This document shows, piece by piece, positions 7,956-16,742 of a stretch of DNA of 64,000 nucleotides. Numbering within the stretch: position 1 is the stretch's first letter; each line of letters begins with the position of its first letter. Source of the stretch: Oscillospiraceae bacterium. GTDB lineage: Bacteria > Bacillota > Clostridia > Oscillospirales > Oscillospiraceae. The DNA lies in the NCBI GenBank assembly GCA_902778665.1, contig CACYYN010000033.1, forward strand, positions 1 to 64,000, written 5' to 3'. Below the pieces are notes generated by a model. That model was not told the DNA's origin and did no database searches. It saw only the letters and a program-made list of their open reading frames with translations. Both the position numbers and the translations under genes were made by a program.

Positions 7956-9182
7956 TCACTTGGCAAGAAGCTTTATAGCTGTGAATGCCAGAATCTTTGT
8001 AGCTTCAATGACCTGGGAAACAGGAACGAACTCATTTGGTGAATGGCCGAGCTTTGGATCACCTGGGCCAAAAATAACAATTGGGATTTGTCTTCTAGCA
8101 AAAACTCTGCCATCACTTGCTTGCATATATCCTGTATATTCTGGCCATTTACCCATAACTTTTTCGTACGCCTCCGAGATTGACACTACTAACTCACTGT
8201 CAATTTTAGTATCAGTTACCACTCCTTTTTCGGAGTTAGTAACTTCAATTTCATATTGATACTGTTCTTTATTATGTGACAGTCTCCTTAATATACGATC
8301 AAAGCTATCCAAAAGTTCAACTTCTGAAACACCCGGTGTTAGTCGGCAATCTAATTCAAGAGCACATTTTTCTGGAATAATATTAACCTGTATTCCACCA
8401 TCTATATGCGTTGGTGAAATTGTAGTCAAAGGTAAATACGGGTGTTTTACCGATTCCATCTGTGGTATTACTTCTTTTTTTATTGCTTGTATAAAATCGC
8501 TCATATGAACCGTTGCATTACTTCCTACCCAAGGCATTGCGCCGTGGCAGGCTTTGCCAGTAATTGTAATTCTTACAAAGACGACAGCACGCTCTGCTAC
8601 CGCAATTCTATTATTTGTTTGTTCACCTACTATTACCATATCTGGAAGAAGCTGATTTGACTCAATTAACCATTTAGCACCTCGACAGCTATTTGCTTCT
8701 TCATCGGAAACTGGATTGATAATAAGCTTTCCATTAATTGGGACTCCAGCTCTACGCAACAATATTGCAGCCATAATTTGTGCGCAAACTGACCCTTTAT
8801 CATCGCCGGCACCCCTGCCATATATATTCCCATAAGCTTGAAACGCCAAAAATGGATCTGTAGCCCACATGGAATGATCACCTGATGAAACTGTATCAAT
8901 ATGAGCATTAAACAGTAATGTAGGGCCATTCCCATTGCCAAGTTCAGCAATAACACTTGGATACATAAACGAAGGATTGTTGTCTTTAGGATTTCTTACG
9001 CTACTATCAGGTACTCTAATCGAACAGCTGATATCGTTATCAGAAAGCTTATTTGCACATAATTCAGCTATCTTACGAGTATCTCCTGGGGGATAATCGC
9101 TTCGAGTATTAATTAGACTTTTTAAAAATTCTATAATCTCGTTTTCATCTAAAACATTTGAAACAATTGAATAATAATCCAT
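7956..9182 (-). CDS. M20-family metallo-amidohydrolase (ArgE/DapE type)
   Basis: This 408-residue zinc hydrolase shows the M20 metal ligands in order: LLFNAHIDTV, GRGAGDDKG, SDEEANS, VGEQTN, and the C-terminal LGHSPNEF. Members deacylate N-acyl or N-carbamoyl amino acids. ATG 9182 is chosen because GGAGGAG lies 11 bases upstream; ATG 9209, which overlaps the permease stop, is an alternative and would add nine residues. It is distinct from the AllC-like enzyme at the other end of the operon, so two different amide bonds may be cleaved. Confidence 0.82.
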   Translation of the reverse strand: MDYYSIVSNVLDENEIIEFLKSLINTRSDYPPGDTRKIAELCANKLSDNDISCSIRVPDSSVRNPKDNNPSFMYPSVIAELGNGNGPTLLFNAHIDTVSSGDHSMWATDPFLAFQAYGNIYGRGAGDDKGSVCAQIMAAILLRRAGVPINGKLIINPVSDEEANSCRGAKWLIESNQLLPDMVIVGEQTNNRIAVAERAVVFVRITITGKACHGAMPWVGSNATVHMSDFIQAIKKEVIPQMESVKHPYLPLTTISPTHIDGGIQVNIIPEKCALELDCRLTPGVSEVELLDSFDRILRRLSHNKEQYQYEIEVTNSEKGVVTDTKIDSELVVSISEAYEKVMGKWPEYTGYMQASDGRVFARRQIPIVIFGPGDPKLGHSPNEFVPVSQVIEATKILAFTAIKLLAK

Positions 9183-9205
9183 GATGCGATTTACTCCTCC
9201 GAAAC

Positions 9206-10159
9206 TCATTGCTTTCTCATTTTCTGCAATGCTGTAATTGTAACTGCAATAATGATAATCAATCCAGTTGCAATGTCTTTCACAAAATATGGTACATTCA
9301 TAAGGGTTAGGCCATTTGACATAGTTCCTATAATAAGTGTTCCAAGTAATGTACCTAACAAATTGGGTTCACCGTCTTTAAAAGCAGTCGCTCCAAGATA
9401 GACAGAGGCCATTGCATCAAGTAAATAGCTTTCGCCTGCCGTAGGATTTGCTTGACCGAGCTTGCTTGTCATTACAACAGCAGCTATCCCTGCTCCTATT
9501 CCACATACAATGTAGGCTTTAAGGATGTTTTTTTTAACATTTATACCCGACATCATAGTGGCCTCTTCATTACCTCCAATTGAATAAATATATCTGCCAA
9601 ATCGAGTCTTAGAGATAACAAAATAAAATACCAAAAAGACCAATAACAAAATAATTACGGAAACGGGCAAAACACCCTTAATCCTTTGCATTCCGAACAA
9701 ATTAAAACTATCCGGAAAGCTAGAAATTGAATATCCTTTTGTATATGCTTGGTTTAAGCCCCCGAGAAGATATCCAATACCCAGAGTTGCAATAAAGTCA
9801 GGAATGCCAACATATGCAACTGCAAAGCCATTAACTGTTCCTATGGTAGCACCAGCAACCATAGTAACAATTACTGAGCCCCAGACAGGAAAGCCAAAGC
9901 GTTTCATACATGCCCCTACTACAATTCCTAGGATACTAGTAGAGTATCCAATTGACAGATCTGTTCTCTTCGTTATCATGACAAATGTCAAGCCTAGGCT
10001 TAGAATAGCGAGCGGTGCAATAGTGCGGAGGATAGTAATAAAATTATTCAAAGATAAAAAGCGCTTAGAAACTAACGAAAAAAAAGTTAATAACACTATA
10101 TACCCAAATACAGTTGCATATCTTCTTAAAAATCTTGACGTTTGCTCTGTTTTATTCAT
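9206..10159 (-). CDS. RbsC-like ABC transporter permease
   Basis: The 317-residue protein is strongly hydrophobic with about eight to ten membrane segments. It has the conserved cytoplasmic-loop motif of the sugar-type family (ATLGIGYLLGG; GTLLGTLIIGTMSNGL near the C-terminus). In Rbs-type importers this subunit forms the channel with a fused double ATPase. It lies 16 bases after the ATPase gene and precedes the M20 gene. Rbs-type permeases also carry nucleosides, autoinducers and purine derivatives, so a ureide substrate is possible. Confidence 0.88.
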   Translation of the reverse strand: MNKTEQTSRFLRRYATVFGYIVLLTFFSLVSKRFLSLNNFITILRTIAPLAILSLGLTFVMITKRTDLSIGYSTSILGIVVGACMKRFGFPVWGSVIVTMVAGATIGTVNGFAVAYVGIPDFIATLGIGYLLGGLNQAYTKGYSISSFPDSFNLFGMQRIKGVLPVSVIILLLVFLVFYFVISKTRFGRYIYSIGGNEEATMMSGINVKKNILKAYIVCGIGAGIAAVVMTSKLGQANPTAGESYLLDAMASVYLGATAFKDGEPNLLGTLLGTLIIGTMSNGLTLMNVPYFVKDIATGLIIIIAVTITALQKMRKQ

Positions 10160-10175
10160 CGTTCTCTCCCTAGTA

Positions 10176-11675
10176 TCAATTTGTCAAAGCACACTGTAGA
10201 AGCAAGTCGGAGTTACCGATTTCTTTTCGCTCAAACCGTTTTGTAATAACACCTTGTCGCATTACATATATTGTATCGCACAGTCTTTGTAATTCTGGTA
10301 TCTCAGAAGAAATAACTATTACAGCAATGTTTTTACTCGCTAAGTTTTCAATCACAGAATAGATTTGGTCTTTTGCACCAACATCAATCCCTCTAGTAGG
10401 TTCATCTAAAATAAATACTTTAATGTCAGATTCTACATGCTTCGCTAACACAACTTTTTGCTGGTTCCCACCACTTAATGTATTGACTTTCTGATCTATG
10501 GACTGGCATATAATATTCATAGCTTCAGCGGAACACTTTGTGCACTGTTTTTCTTTGCGTCTGTTAATAAAAAAATACCTGGTAAATCTATCTAGCTGTC
10601 CAAGGGAAATGTTATCACTGATCGAACTTGAAAGTATTACTCCCTGCTTTCTACGTTCCTCCGGTACTAGGACTATACCGGAATTAATAGCATCTTTATA
10701 ATTTCTAAATTTTACTGTTTTACCATCTAAAACAATTTTAGAATTATATTGTTTATCAATCTTTAGTAAGGAACGAATCATTTCAGTTCTACCTGAGCCC
10801 ACAAGGCCAAAAAATCCAATTATTTCGCCTTTATGTACTTCAAAGGAGATCCCATTGTTCTTTTTTGTTAGTTTTAAATCACTTACTGAGAGCATCAAGT
10901 CTGAGATATTATGCCCGGTTTCTTCAACAAACTGGCCTGAAACATCTCGGTTAACCATCGCTTTAATTAAATCTGGAACACTAACTTTGCTAGTCTCTGT
11001 TGTGAGTATAGTGGTACCATCTCGCATAACTGTAACCATATCCGCTACTCTTTTTACTTCTTCCAAATGGTGGGAAATAAAAATAATCGTTTTTCCAGCT
11101 TGCTTTAAAAAAGAAATATAGGAGAGCAGATGTTCTATTTCTTCATGCCCCAATCTAGCTGTTGGTTCGTCCATAATGATTATATTTGCATTATGGGCTA
11201 AAGCTTGTGCTATAATCATCATTTGTTGTTGTGAAACATTAAGATCACCAGCTCGTTTATATGGATTAAGATTAATACGTAATTCATCGAGTAGCTGCTT
11301 CGTATCTGAATATAGCTTTTTTTTATCGATTATTCCCAATCCATTCAATGGTTCATTTCCTAAATAAATATTCTCTGCAACAGTAAAATTTGAGATAAAG
11401 TCTAATTCTTGAGGAACAAAAGCAATTCCGAGTTCTTGTGACATATGTTTGTTTCTGATGTTTACTTCTTTACCATTAACAATGACTGTACCTTCATCTT
11501 TATGGACAGTTCCCCCCAGGACTTTCATCAAAGTTGATTTCCCTGCGCCATTTTCTCCAATAAGACCATGACAAGTACCCGACGTTACAACAAAATTTAC
11601 CTCTTTTAAAGCATGAAGCCCCCCAAAGCTTTTCTTTACGCCAATCATTTCAATAGCATTTACAATATCTGCCAT
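10176..11675 (-). CDS. RbsA-like double ABC ATPase
   Basis: At 499 residues it matches the RbsA/MglA type, two ATPase domains in one chain. The N-terminal half has Walker A GENGAGKSTL and Walker B IIIMDEPTARL but a degenerate signature (LNVSQQQMM). The C-terminal half has a degenerate Walker A (GLVGSGRTEM), a perfect signature LSGGNQQKV and Walker B VFILDEPTRGID. This asymmetric pattern is normal for the family. A strong ribosome site (AAAGGA) precedes ATG 11675. It powers the importer encoded by its neighbours. Confidence 0.92.
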   Translation of the reverse strand: MADIVNAIEMIGVKKSFGGLHALKEVNFVVTSGTCHGLIGENGAGKSTLMKVLGGTVHKDEGTVIVNGKEVNIRNKHMSQELGIAFVPQELDFISNFTVAENIYLGNEPLNGLGIIDKKKLYSDTKQLLDELRINLNPYKRAGDLNVSQQQMMIIAQALAHNANIIIMDEPTARLGHEEIEHLLSYISFLKQAGKTIIFISHHLEEVKRVADMVTVMRDGTTILTTETSKVSVPDLIKAMVNRDVSGQFVEETGHNISDLMLSVSDLKLTKKNNGISFEVHKGEIIGFFGLVGSGRTEMIRSLLKIDKQYNSKIVLDGKTVKFRNYKDAINSGIVLVPEERRKQGVILSSSISDNISLGQLDRFTRYFFINRRKEKQCTKCSAEAMNIICQSIDQKVNTLSGGNQQKVVLAKHVESDIKVFILDEPTRGIDVGAKDQIYSVIENLASKNIAVIVISSEIPELQRLCDTIYVMRQGVITKRFERKEIGNSDLLLQCALTN

Positions 11676-11738
11676 TTGAAATCCTTTCTTTTTACCCTCG
11701 TTTTTATAAACATATTTAGATTCATAATTTTTGTTAAT

Positions 11739-11770
11739 AATGGGGCTTTGGTTTCACCTAAAGCCCCATT
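11739..11770 (-). other. Intercistronic hairpin between binding-protein and ATPase genes
   Basis: An 11-bp stem (AATGGGGCTTT with AAAGCCCCATT) lies 25 bases after the binding-protein stop. No T-run follows it on the minus strand, so it is more likely an mRNA-stabilising or partial-attenuation hairpin than a full terminator. Such hairpins raise binding-protein levels over the membrane subunits in many ABC operons. Confidence 0.65.
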
Positions 11771-11794
11771 ATACTAACTATTTACATTATAGTA

Positions 11795-12754
11795 TTAATT
11801 AGTTGTTGCTTTCTCTGCTTCAGCAATAAACGCATCTACATTATCTTTTGTGACTTTTACAACAGGGGCAGCCTGGAAAGGCTCAACAGAACCGCCGTTA
11901 ACAAGCTTAACAGCAGATGCAACAATAAGATCTGTGATAGCGTCGGTATCAAATACATACGTAGAAACAACACATCCGTCATTTTTAATATCATAGAGAA
12001 CATCTAATTCTCCATCAACACCTGTGCACTTCACATTAGGATATGTACCATTTTCTTTCGTTGCTTGGATTACTGCCATAGCCTCAAGGTCTTGGGACGT
12101 CAGAACACCGGAAATATCGGGGTGCTCCGCAAAAAGAGCGGTAAGTCCATTATAGGTTATCTCAGTAGTTCCAGGATAAGATGTATATACAGTACCAACG
12201 ACCTCAACATTTGGATATTCATTCGGGATAATTTGTGCCATCTGATAGTGACCACGAATTGTAGGATGATCATTATGACCTGTTGTAACAACTTTTCCAC
12301 TGTAATTAATTGCAGAAAGAACATCCATTGCCATTTCCGCACCAACAGCGTAGTTATTCATTCCAATAACGGTTGACACACCATCCATATAACCTGATTC
12401 ATCTGAAATAACAAAAATACCGTTATCAGCCGCTTCCTTAACTGCATTAGATACAACAGACTGATCCGCATTAATAAGGACAATTACATTGCAGCCTGCC
12501 ATTACAAAGTTGTCAATATCAGCTGCCATTCCGACTGTACCACCTGCATTACTTGCCATAACTTCAAAACCAAGAGCTTTTGCTTTTTCCTGGGTCCCCT
12601 CAAAGAGCTTTCTTGATGCCTGTGCATCAAGTCCATTAATAGTTACACCAAGCAGCTTGCCTTCGCCACTTAATTCTTCTTCTGCACTTGCAAACACAAT
12701 CCCATAAGAAAGAATAATGCTTAATACAAGTACAATTGATAGGATCTTTTTCAT
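11795..12754 (-). CDS. RbsB-like periplasmic-type substrate-binding protein
   Basis: The 319-residue protein starts with a signal peptide (MKKILSIVLVLSIILSYGIVFASA). It then follows the type I binding-protein fold: GVTINGLDAQASRKLFEG, INADQSVVSNAV, an IGMNNYAVGAEMA hinge segment and LTSQDLEAMAVIQA. There is no lipobox Cys, unusual for a Gram-positive binding protein, so how it stays at the cell surface is unclear. GGAGG precedes ATG 12754. It captures the substrate for the operon's importer. Confidence 0.9.
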   Translation of the reverse strand: MKKILSIVLVLSIILSYGIVFASAEEELSGEGKLLGVTINGLDAQASRKLFEGTQEKAKALGFEVMASNAGGTVGMAADIDNFVMAGCNVIVLINADQSVVSNAVKEAADNGIFVISDESGYMDGVSTVIGMNNYAVGAEMAMDVLSAINYSGKVVTTGHNDHPTIRGHYQMAQIIPNEYPNVEVVGTVYTSYPGTTEITYNGLTALFAEHPDISGVLTSQDLEAMAVIQATKENGTYPNVKCTGVDGELDVLYDIKNDGCVVSTYVFDTDAITDLIVASAVKLVNGGSVEPFQAAPVVKVTKDNVDAFIAEAEKATTN

Positions 12755-12778
12755 AACAATTCCTCCATAAAAATAGTA

Positions 12779-13762
12779 TTATATAAATAGATTTTCTCTA
12801 TCTATACTCTTATACCAGGCAATGAAATCATTAGCTGCATCCCTCATGCCATACTTACAATTGTAACCATAGTCATGAAGAAAATTATCCATCAAAAAGA
12901 TTCCATTATCCTTCTCTGAAAAGAAAGAAACATTACTTTTGTTCGGATCTATACTCACCTTGGTACCTGGATACATTTTTGAAATATAACAAGCAAAATC
13001 ATAAATGCTCCATGTAGTATTGTTTGACAAGTGGTATATTGAATGCTGTGGCTTACTTTTTATCAAAAGTACTATAGCGGTGCCAACGTCTCTACTGTAG
13101 ATCCATCCCGTTTTCCCCTCTTTTGGTAAAAATACATTTTCCCCTTTTGAAAGGAGCTTCAAAACCTGGGTAGGTGCACTCAAAACATGTCTACTTTCAG
13201 TAAATCTCTCCCATGGTCCAAATGCATCACCCAGTCTGAGAATGGTTATGTTATAACCTGTCAGCCTTTTATACCTGTAAAGGAGTCTATCGGTTATATA
13301 TTTTGAATAGTCATATACTGAAATAGGATTAAATATTTTTGTACATTCTGGAATAGTAGCACATTCTTGGCAACTATCACCATATACTGCAACTGATCCC
13401 AAATAAATGAAGTGCTTAACTCCATACTTTTTTGACAGTTCAACCAACTTTAATGTACTTAGACAATTTACTTCTATAGTTTTTGATAATTCAGATATTT
13501 CTTCACTATCTCTTGGTGTAATTGCACAAGACTGGATGATAATATCCGGAAGGGTTTTTTTTAGAACGTTTTCAACAGTCTGTGTGCTTGTAATATCACA
13601 CAATTCTTCCCGATAACACTTATTCTTCGAAAAGAGATATTTAGCATAATCAGGGCTGGGATGTCTTGATATATTAATCACTTCATACCCTGATGATAAT
13701 AAGCTCTCGACAATGTTTAGCCCAATAAAGCCACTACCCCCAAAAATAGCTATACTCGGCAT
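12779..13762 (-). CDS. NAD-dependent epimerase/dehydratase family protein
   Basis: This 327-residue extended short-chain dehydrogenase has the Rossmann motif GGSGFIG near residue 8 and the catalytic Tyr-Lys pair in YDYSKYI (near residue 145), with the upstream Ser in YLGSVAVYG. ATG 13762 overlaps the stop of the SDR gene by one base; a TTG one codon earlier is possible. The family acts on nucleotide sugars and other hydroxyl or keto substrates. In a ureide operon its substrate is not obvious, which suggests the transported compound carries a sugar-like part. Confidence 0.82.
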   Translation of the reverse strand: MPSIAIFGGSGFIGLNIVESLLSSGYEVINISRHPSPDYAKYLFSKNKCYREELCDITSTQTVENVLKKTLPDIIIQSCAITPRDSEEISELSKTIEVNCLSTLKLVELSKKYGVKHFIYLGSVAVYGDSCQECATIPECTKIFNPISVYDYSKYITDRLLYRYKRLTGYNITILRLGDAFGPWERFTESRHVLSAPTQVLKLLSKGENVFLPKEGKTGWIYSRDVGTAIVLLIKSKPQHSIYHLSNNTTWSIYDFACYISKMYPGTKVSIDPNKSNVSFFSEKDNGIFLMDNFLHDYGYNCKYGMRDAANDFIAWYKSIDRENLFI

Positions 13763-14523
13763 CAAAGCATCACATCCCCACAGTTAGGTCCAAGCGTTTG
13801 CCCTGTGAATAGATTTCCATCGGGCTCTGATGCTAGGAAAATAGCGCTTGGAAGTACTTCTTCAATTTCGCCAAATCTCGGTATGACGAGTTCTTTTGCT
13901 TTATTTGATAGCCACTCTTCACTTGTGTTTTTAGATAACTGAGTTTTGATTGGACCCGGCGCAATACAATTAACTGTTATCCCTTTATCGCCAACTTCTC
14001 TAGCTAATGCCTTAGTAAAACCAATCATTCCAGCTTTCGCTGCACAATAATGACAATGCTCAACGCTTCCCTTCTGCCCTATTTGGGAAGAAATATTTAT
14101 GATCCGGCCGAAATTTTGCTTGATCATAATCGGTAAAACTGCTTTACAGGTTAGAAATACACTATTTAGATTAACATTTATTGTTTTTAACCATTTTTCA
14201 TAGCTCATTTCGGTTAAAAGGGCTGGTTCTGATATTCCCGCATTGTTAATCAAAACATCTATTCTGCCAAATGCTTCCATAGCAGACTCTACAATTCTAT
14301 CTGAGGTTGAAGGGTCTGAAATATCTCCTTGTATTAAAATACATTCGATGTTATTCTTTTCAAGCTCATTTTTAAATTCTTTCATTTTTTCCGAAGGGCT
14401 ATGATTATAGTTTAAAACGAGATTCGCTCCGTTCTTTGCAAAAATCTCCGGGAAACCACGGCTCATCCCGAAACCACATCCCGCTCCACAGATGACTGCA
14501 ACTTTTCCCTCGAGTTTTCGCAT
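13762..14523 (-). CDS. Short-chain dehydrogenase/reductase (FabG-like)
   Basis: The 253-residue enzyme has the classical SDR layout: the cofactor-binding glycines as GAGCGFG, INNAG, catalytic Ser in INISSQIG, and the Tyr-Lys pair in YCAAKAG (near residue 155). ATG 14523 is chosen because it lies one base after the previous stop with GAGGGG upstream; an earlier frame start overlaps the upstream gene. The substrate is unknown. Together with the epimerase it adds two NAD(P)-dependent steps to the pathway. Confidence 0.85.
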   Translation of the reverse strand: MRKLEGKVAVICGAGCGFGMSRGFPEIFAKNGANLVLNYNHSPSEKMKEFKNELEKNNIECILIQGDISDPSTSDRIVESAMEAFGRIDVLINNAGISEPALLTEMSYEKWLKTINVNLNSVFLTCKAVLPIMIKQNFGRIINISSQIGQKGSVEHCHYCAAKAGMIGFTKALAREVGDKGITVNCIAPGPIKTQLSKNTSEEWLSNKAKELVIPRFGEIEEVLPSAIFLASEPDGNLFTGQTLGPNCGDVML

Positions 14524-14524
14524 C

Positions 14525-15790
14525 CTATTCCAACCCCTCATCATTTATATTCTTAAGTACTAAATTCAAAAGTATATTTGCACCGTCCGTAAAATCCTCT
14601 GCAGATGTTAACTCTTGCGGGCAATGACTGACGCCACCATTCAGACTGCGAAGGAAAATCATTCCAATTGGCATTATTCTTTCCATATTCACAGCATCAT
14701 GACACGGATAACTCACCATTTTTGTATATTTTATACCAAGATCATCAGCACAATCTTCCATCAAGTGGACTAGTGTTTTATTACAATGAGCTGGCTTTAA
14801 CTCAAGAGTCTTAATTATTTCATAAGATAGTCCTCGTTTATTACATTCTTCGTTAAAAAAATGAATTATACCCTCATAGAACTGAGTCCAAATTTCGTCA
14901 TTGTCCTCCCGAAAATCTATTGGTATTTCTGTTTCACCCGGTACAACATTATGAATCCCAGGCATGGATTTAATATATCCCACCGTTGCACGAGTATCTT
15001 TACCTCCAGACTTTAAGGCATATTCTTCAATACGAGAGGCAATACTTGCCGCGGCCATAAGAGTATCGTGTCTGGATGCCATAGCCATACCTCCTGCATG
15101 GCATGATTCTCCATGAATCTTTGCATACATTTGTTGAATACCGGCTATGTCAGTCACAATTGCTACTGGTAAGTCATGGTCAAGCAAGTATCGACCCTGC
15201 TCAATATGTAACTCAATAAAACATAGGTAATCGCTTGAAACAATAATACTTCCTGCAAGATTATCCGGATCAAGACCCATGCCGAATTCAACCATTGCAT
15301 CACGCATGGTCTGTCCTGTATAATAATCTTTACAACTATCTACATAATCAGCTTCCAGATTACCACATACTGCTCGACTACCAAACGTTCCACCTAAAAA
15401 CTGTGTACCTTCCTCGTTTACAAAAGCAATAACATCAATACCCTGTTCTGGGATAATATTTTTTTCTTTACAAAAAATAAGGGCCTCAAGTCCCGCCATC
15501 ACGCCAGCTATCCCATCAAAACAACCACCATGCGGTACTGTATCCAGATGGGAACCTATAAGAATTTTGGGAAGATTCTTATTTTTTCCATCCATATGAA
15601 AATAAAGATTCCCCACAGTATCTAACCTGGTATCAATATTATATTTTTTTGCGAGCGAAATCAAAGACAAACAAGCTTGCTTATATTCTTTTGTCCATGC
15701 AAATCTACTAATACCGCCCTCGGGATCAGCACCAATATTTGCTATACTCATTAAGTGTTCCCAGAGCTGAAATTCATTATGCTTATACAT
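14525..15790 (-). CDS. AllC/HyuC-like N-carbamoyl amidohydrolase (M20)
   Basis: The 421-residue enzyme matches the allantoate amidohydrolase / N-carbamoyl-L-amino-acid hydrolase branch of M20. Its markers are GSHLDTVPHGG, the metal loop GCFDG, FVNEEGTQF, the substrate loop CHAGGMAMASR, and the C-terminal SYPCHDAV and GVSHCPQE. These enzymes cut carbamoyl or ureido groups and release ammonia and CO2. AAAGGAG precedes ATG 15790. With the allantoinase-like enzyme it forms the chemically consistent pair: ring opening, then decarbamoylation. Confidence 0.87.
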   Translation of the reverse strand: MYKHNEFQLWEHLMSIANIGADPEGGISRFAWTKEYKQACLSLISLAKKYNIDTRLDTVGNLYFHMDGKNKNLPKILIGSHLDTVPHGGCFDGIAGVMAGLEALIFCKEKNIIPEQGIDVIAFVNEEGTQFLGGTFGSRAVCGNLEADYVDSCKDYYTGQTMRDAMVEFGMGLDPDNLAGSIIVSSDYLCFIELHIEQGRYLLDHDLPVAIVTDIAGIQQMYAKIHGESCHAGGMAMASRHDTLMAAASIASRIEEYALKSGGKDTRATVGYIKSMPGIHNVVPGETEIPIDFREDNDEIWTQFYEGIIHFFNEECNKRGLSYEIIKTLELKPAHCNKTLVHLMEDCADDLGIKYTKMVSYPCHDAVNMERIMPIGMIFLRSLNGGVSHCPQELTSAEDFTDGANILLNLVLKNINDEGLE

Positions 15791-15811
15791 ATTGCTTTCT
15801 CCTTTATAAAG

Positions 15812-16462
15812 CTAGCATTTCCCTTTTATCATATCTAGATAAGTATACATAGTGTTCTTGGATATGCCCAATAACTCCTGGACCCTGTCCCCTGATCTAG
15901 TGATAAGGAAAGCTCCTTTGTCATTTAAATACTTGAGAAACTGAAGTTTCTCTTCTTTACTCATTACAGCAGCAGGTTTTCCAACTTGAGCCTGCCCTTT
16001 CTGCAGCAAATACTCAAGTAACTGATTCACATCCGCTGTAAAAACCTCAGGATTCTCTTCTGTTAATGTATCGACACTGTATCGATTATGTTCTCTAAGA
16101 TATGTTTCAAATTTCACTGAATCGGTAATGTCGGTATTTATGCAAAGAGATCCAATCACTTTCCCATTATCGTCTTTTATATATAAGGAAGAAGAACGCA
16201 GCAATCGATTGTTTTTCATTTGAGTAATATAGTTAAATCTATTTCCGTCCTGAACAGTTCCAGCCAAAACCTCAAGGCCTAAATTGCTGCCACTTCCCCC
16301 AATTTTTCTACCGGTGATATACCCGTTCCGAATATCAATAATTGTGTTCTCATAATCTTTAGTTAAATCATGAAGAACTATTTCCGTCGTTACTCCGAAC
16401 TGCTGTTCTAACATATCAACCAGCTGGGTCCAAAACTCTTTTTCTTCAGATAAGCTTCGCAT
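15812..16462 (-). CDS. YheO/DauR-type PAS-HTH transcription regulator
   Basis: The 216-residue protein has the YheO-like PAS domain (LVDMLEQQFGVTTEIVLHDL near residue 10, then CINTDITDSV) and a C-terminal helix-turn-helix (VQELLGISKNTMYTYLDMIKG). DauR of this family controls D-arginine use, and relatives sit near Rid proteins and amidohydrolases. ATG 16462 is chosen because GGAAGG precedes it. It is the first gene of the long operon and probably senses the substrate or a product of the pathway, acting on the palindrome at the promoter. Confidence 0.85.
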   Translation of the reverse strand: MRSLSEEKEFWTQLVDMLEQQFGVTTEIVLHDLTKDYENTIIDIRNGYITGRKIGGSGSNLGLEVLAGTVQDGNRFNYITQMKNNRLLRSSSLYIKDDNGKVIGSLCINTDITDSVKFETYLREHNRYSVDTLTEENPEVFTADVNQLLEYLLQKGQAQVGKPAAVMSKEEKLQFLKYLNDKGAFLITRSGDRVQELLGISKNTMYTYLDMIKGKC

Positions 16463-16490
16463 TTTTTTCCCTTCCTTCTTAGTTGAAAAC

Positions 16491-16522
16491 ATAATAACAT
16501 ATAAAATCGTCTTTGTAAAGAC
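16491..16522 (-). promoter_or_regulatory. Promoter and operator of the ureide-type operon
   Basis: On the minus strand TTTACA (16519-16514) and TATTAT (16496-16491) are exactly 17 bases apart. The perfect palindrome GTCTTT-GT-AAAGAC (16509-16522) contains the -35 box, so a dimeric regulator bound there would compete with RNA polymerase. No other promoter was found within the ten-gene operon. Confidence 0.75.
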
Positions 16523-16609
16523 TTTTTTTAATGGTGAATTAATTTTAGTCATCATTACAATGTTTCAATTATAAAGAGTGATTTCCATATTAGTCTGGTT
16601 GAGCCACCC

Positions 16610-16729
16610 ATGGCATATATCATCGCTTTTCTCGGCGATAATCTTTGCATAGATTATGCCATAGCTCATCTTTATCCTGTAGATGAAGACGAGAATGAAT
16701 TACCCCCAGAGAAGACAATTTATCCGTAA
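16610..16729 (+). CDS. 39-residue open frame, possible gene tail
   Basis: The frame MAYIIAFLGDNLCIDYAIAH ends in an acidic, Pro-rich tail. The frame is open upstream of the ATG without a stop, so it could be the 3' end of a gene cut by the island boundary. No clear ribosome site precedes the ATG. I do not recognise it. It ends 13 bases before the structured RNA candidate. Confidence 0.3.
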   Translation: MAYIIAFLGDNLCIDYAIAHLYPVDEDENELPPEKTIYP

Positions 16730-16742
16730 GCGTCAAACAAGT

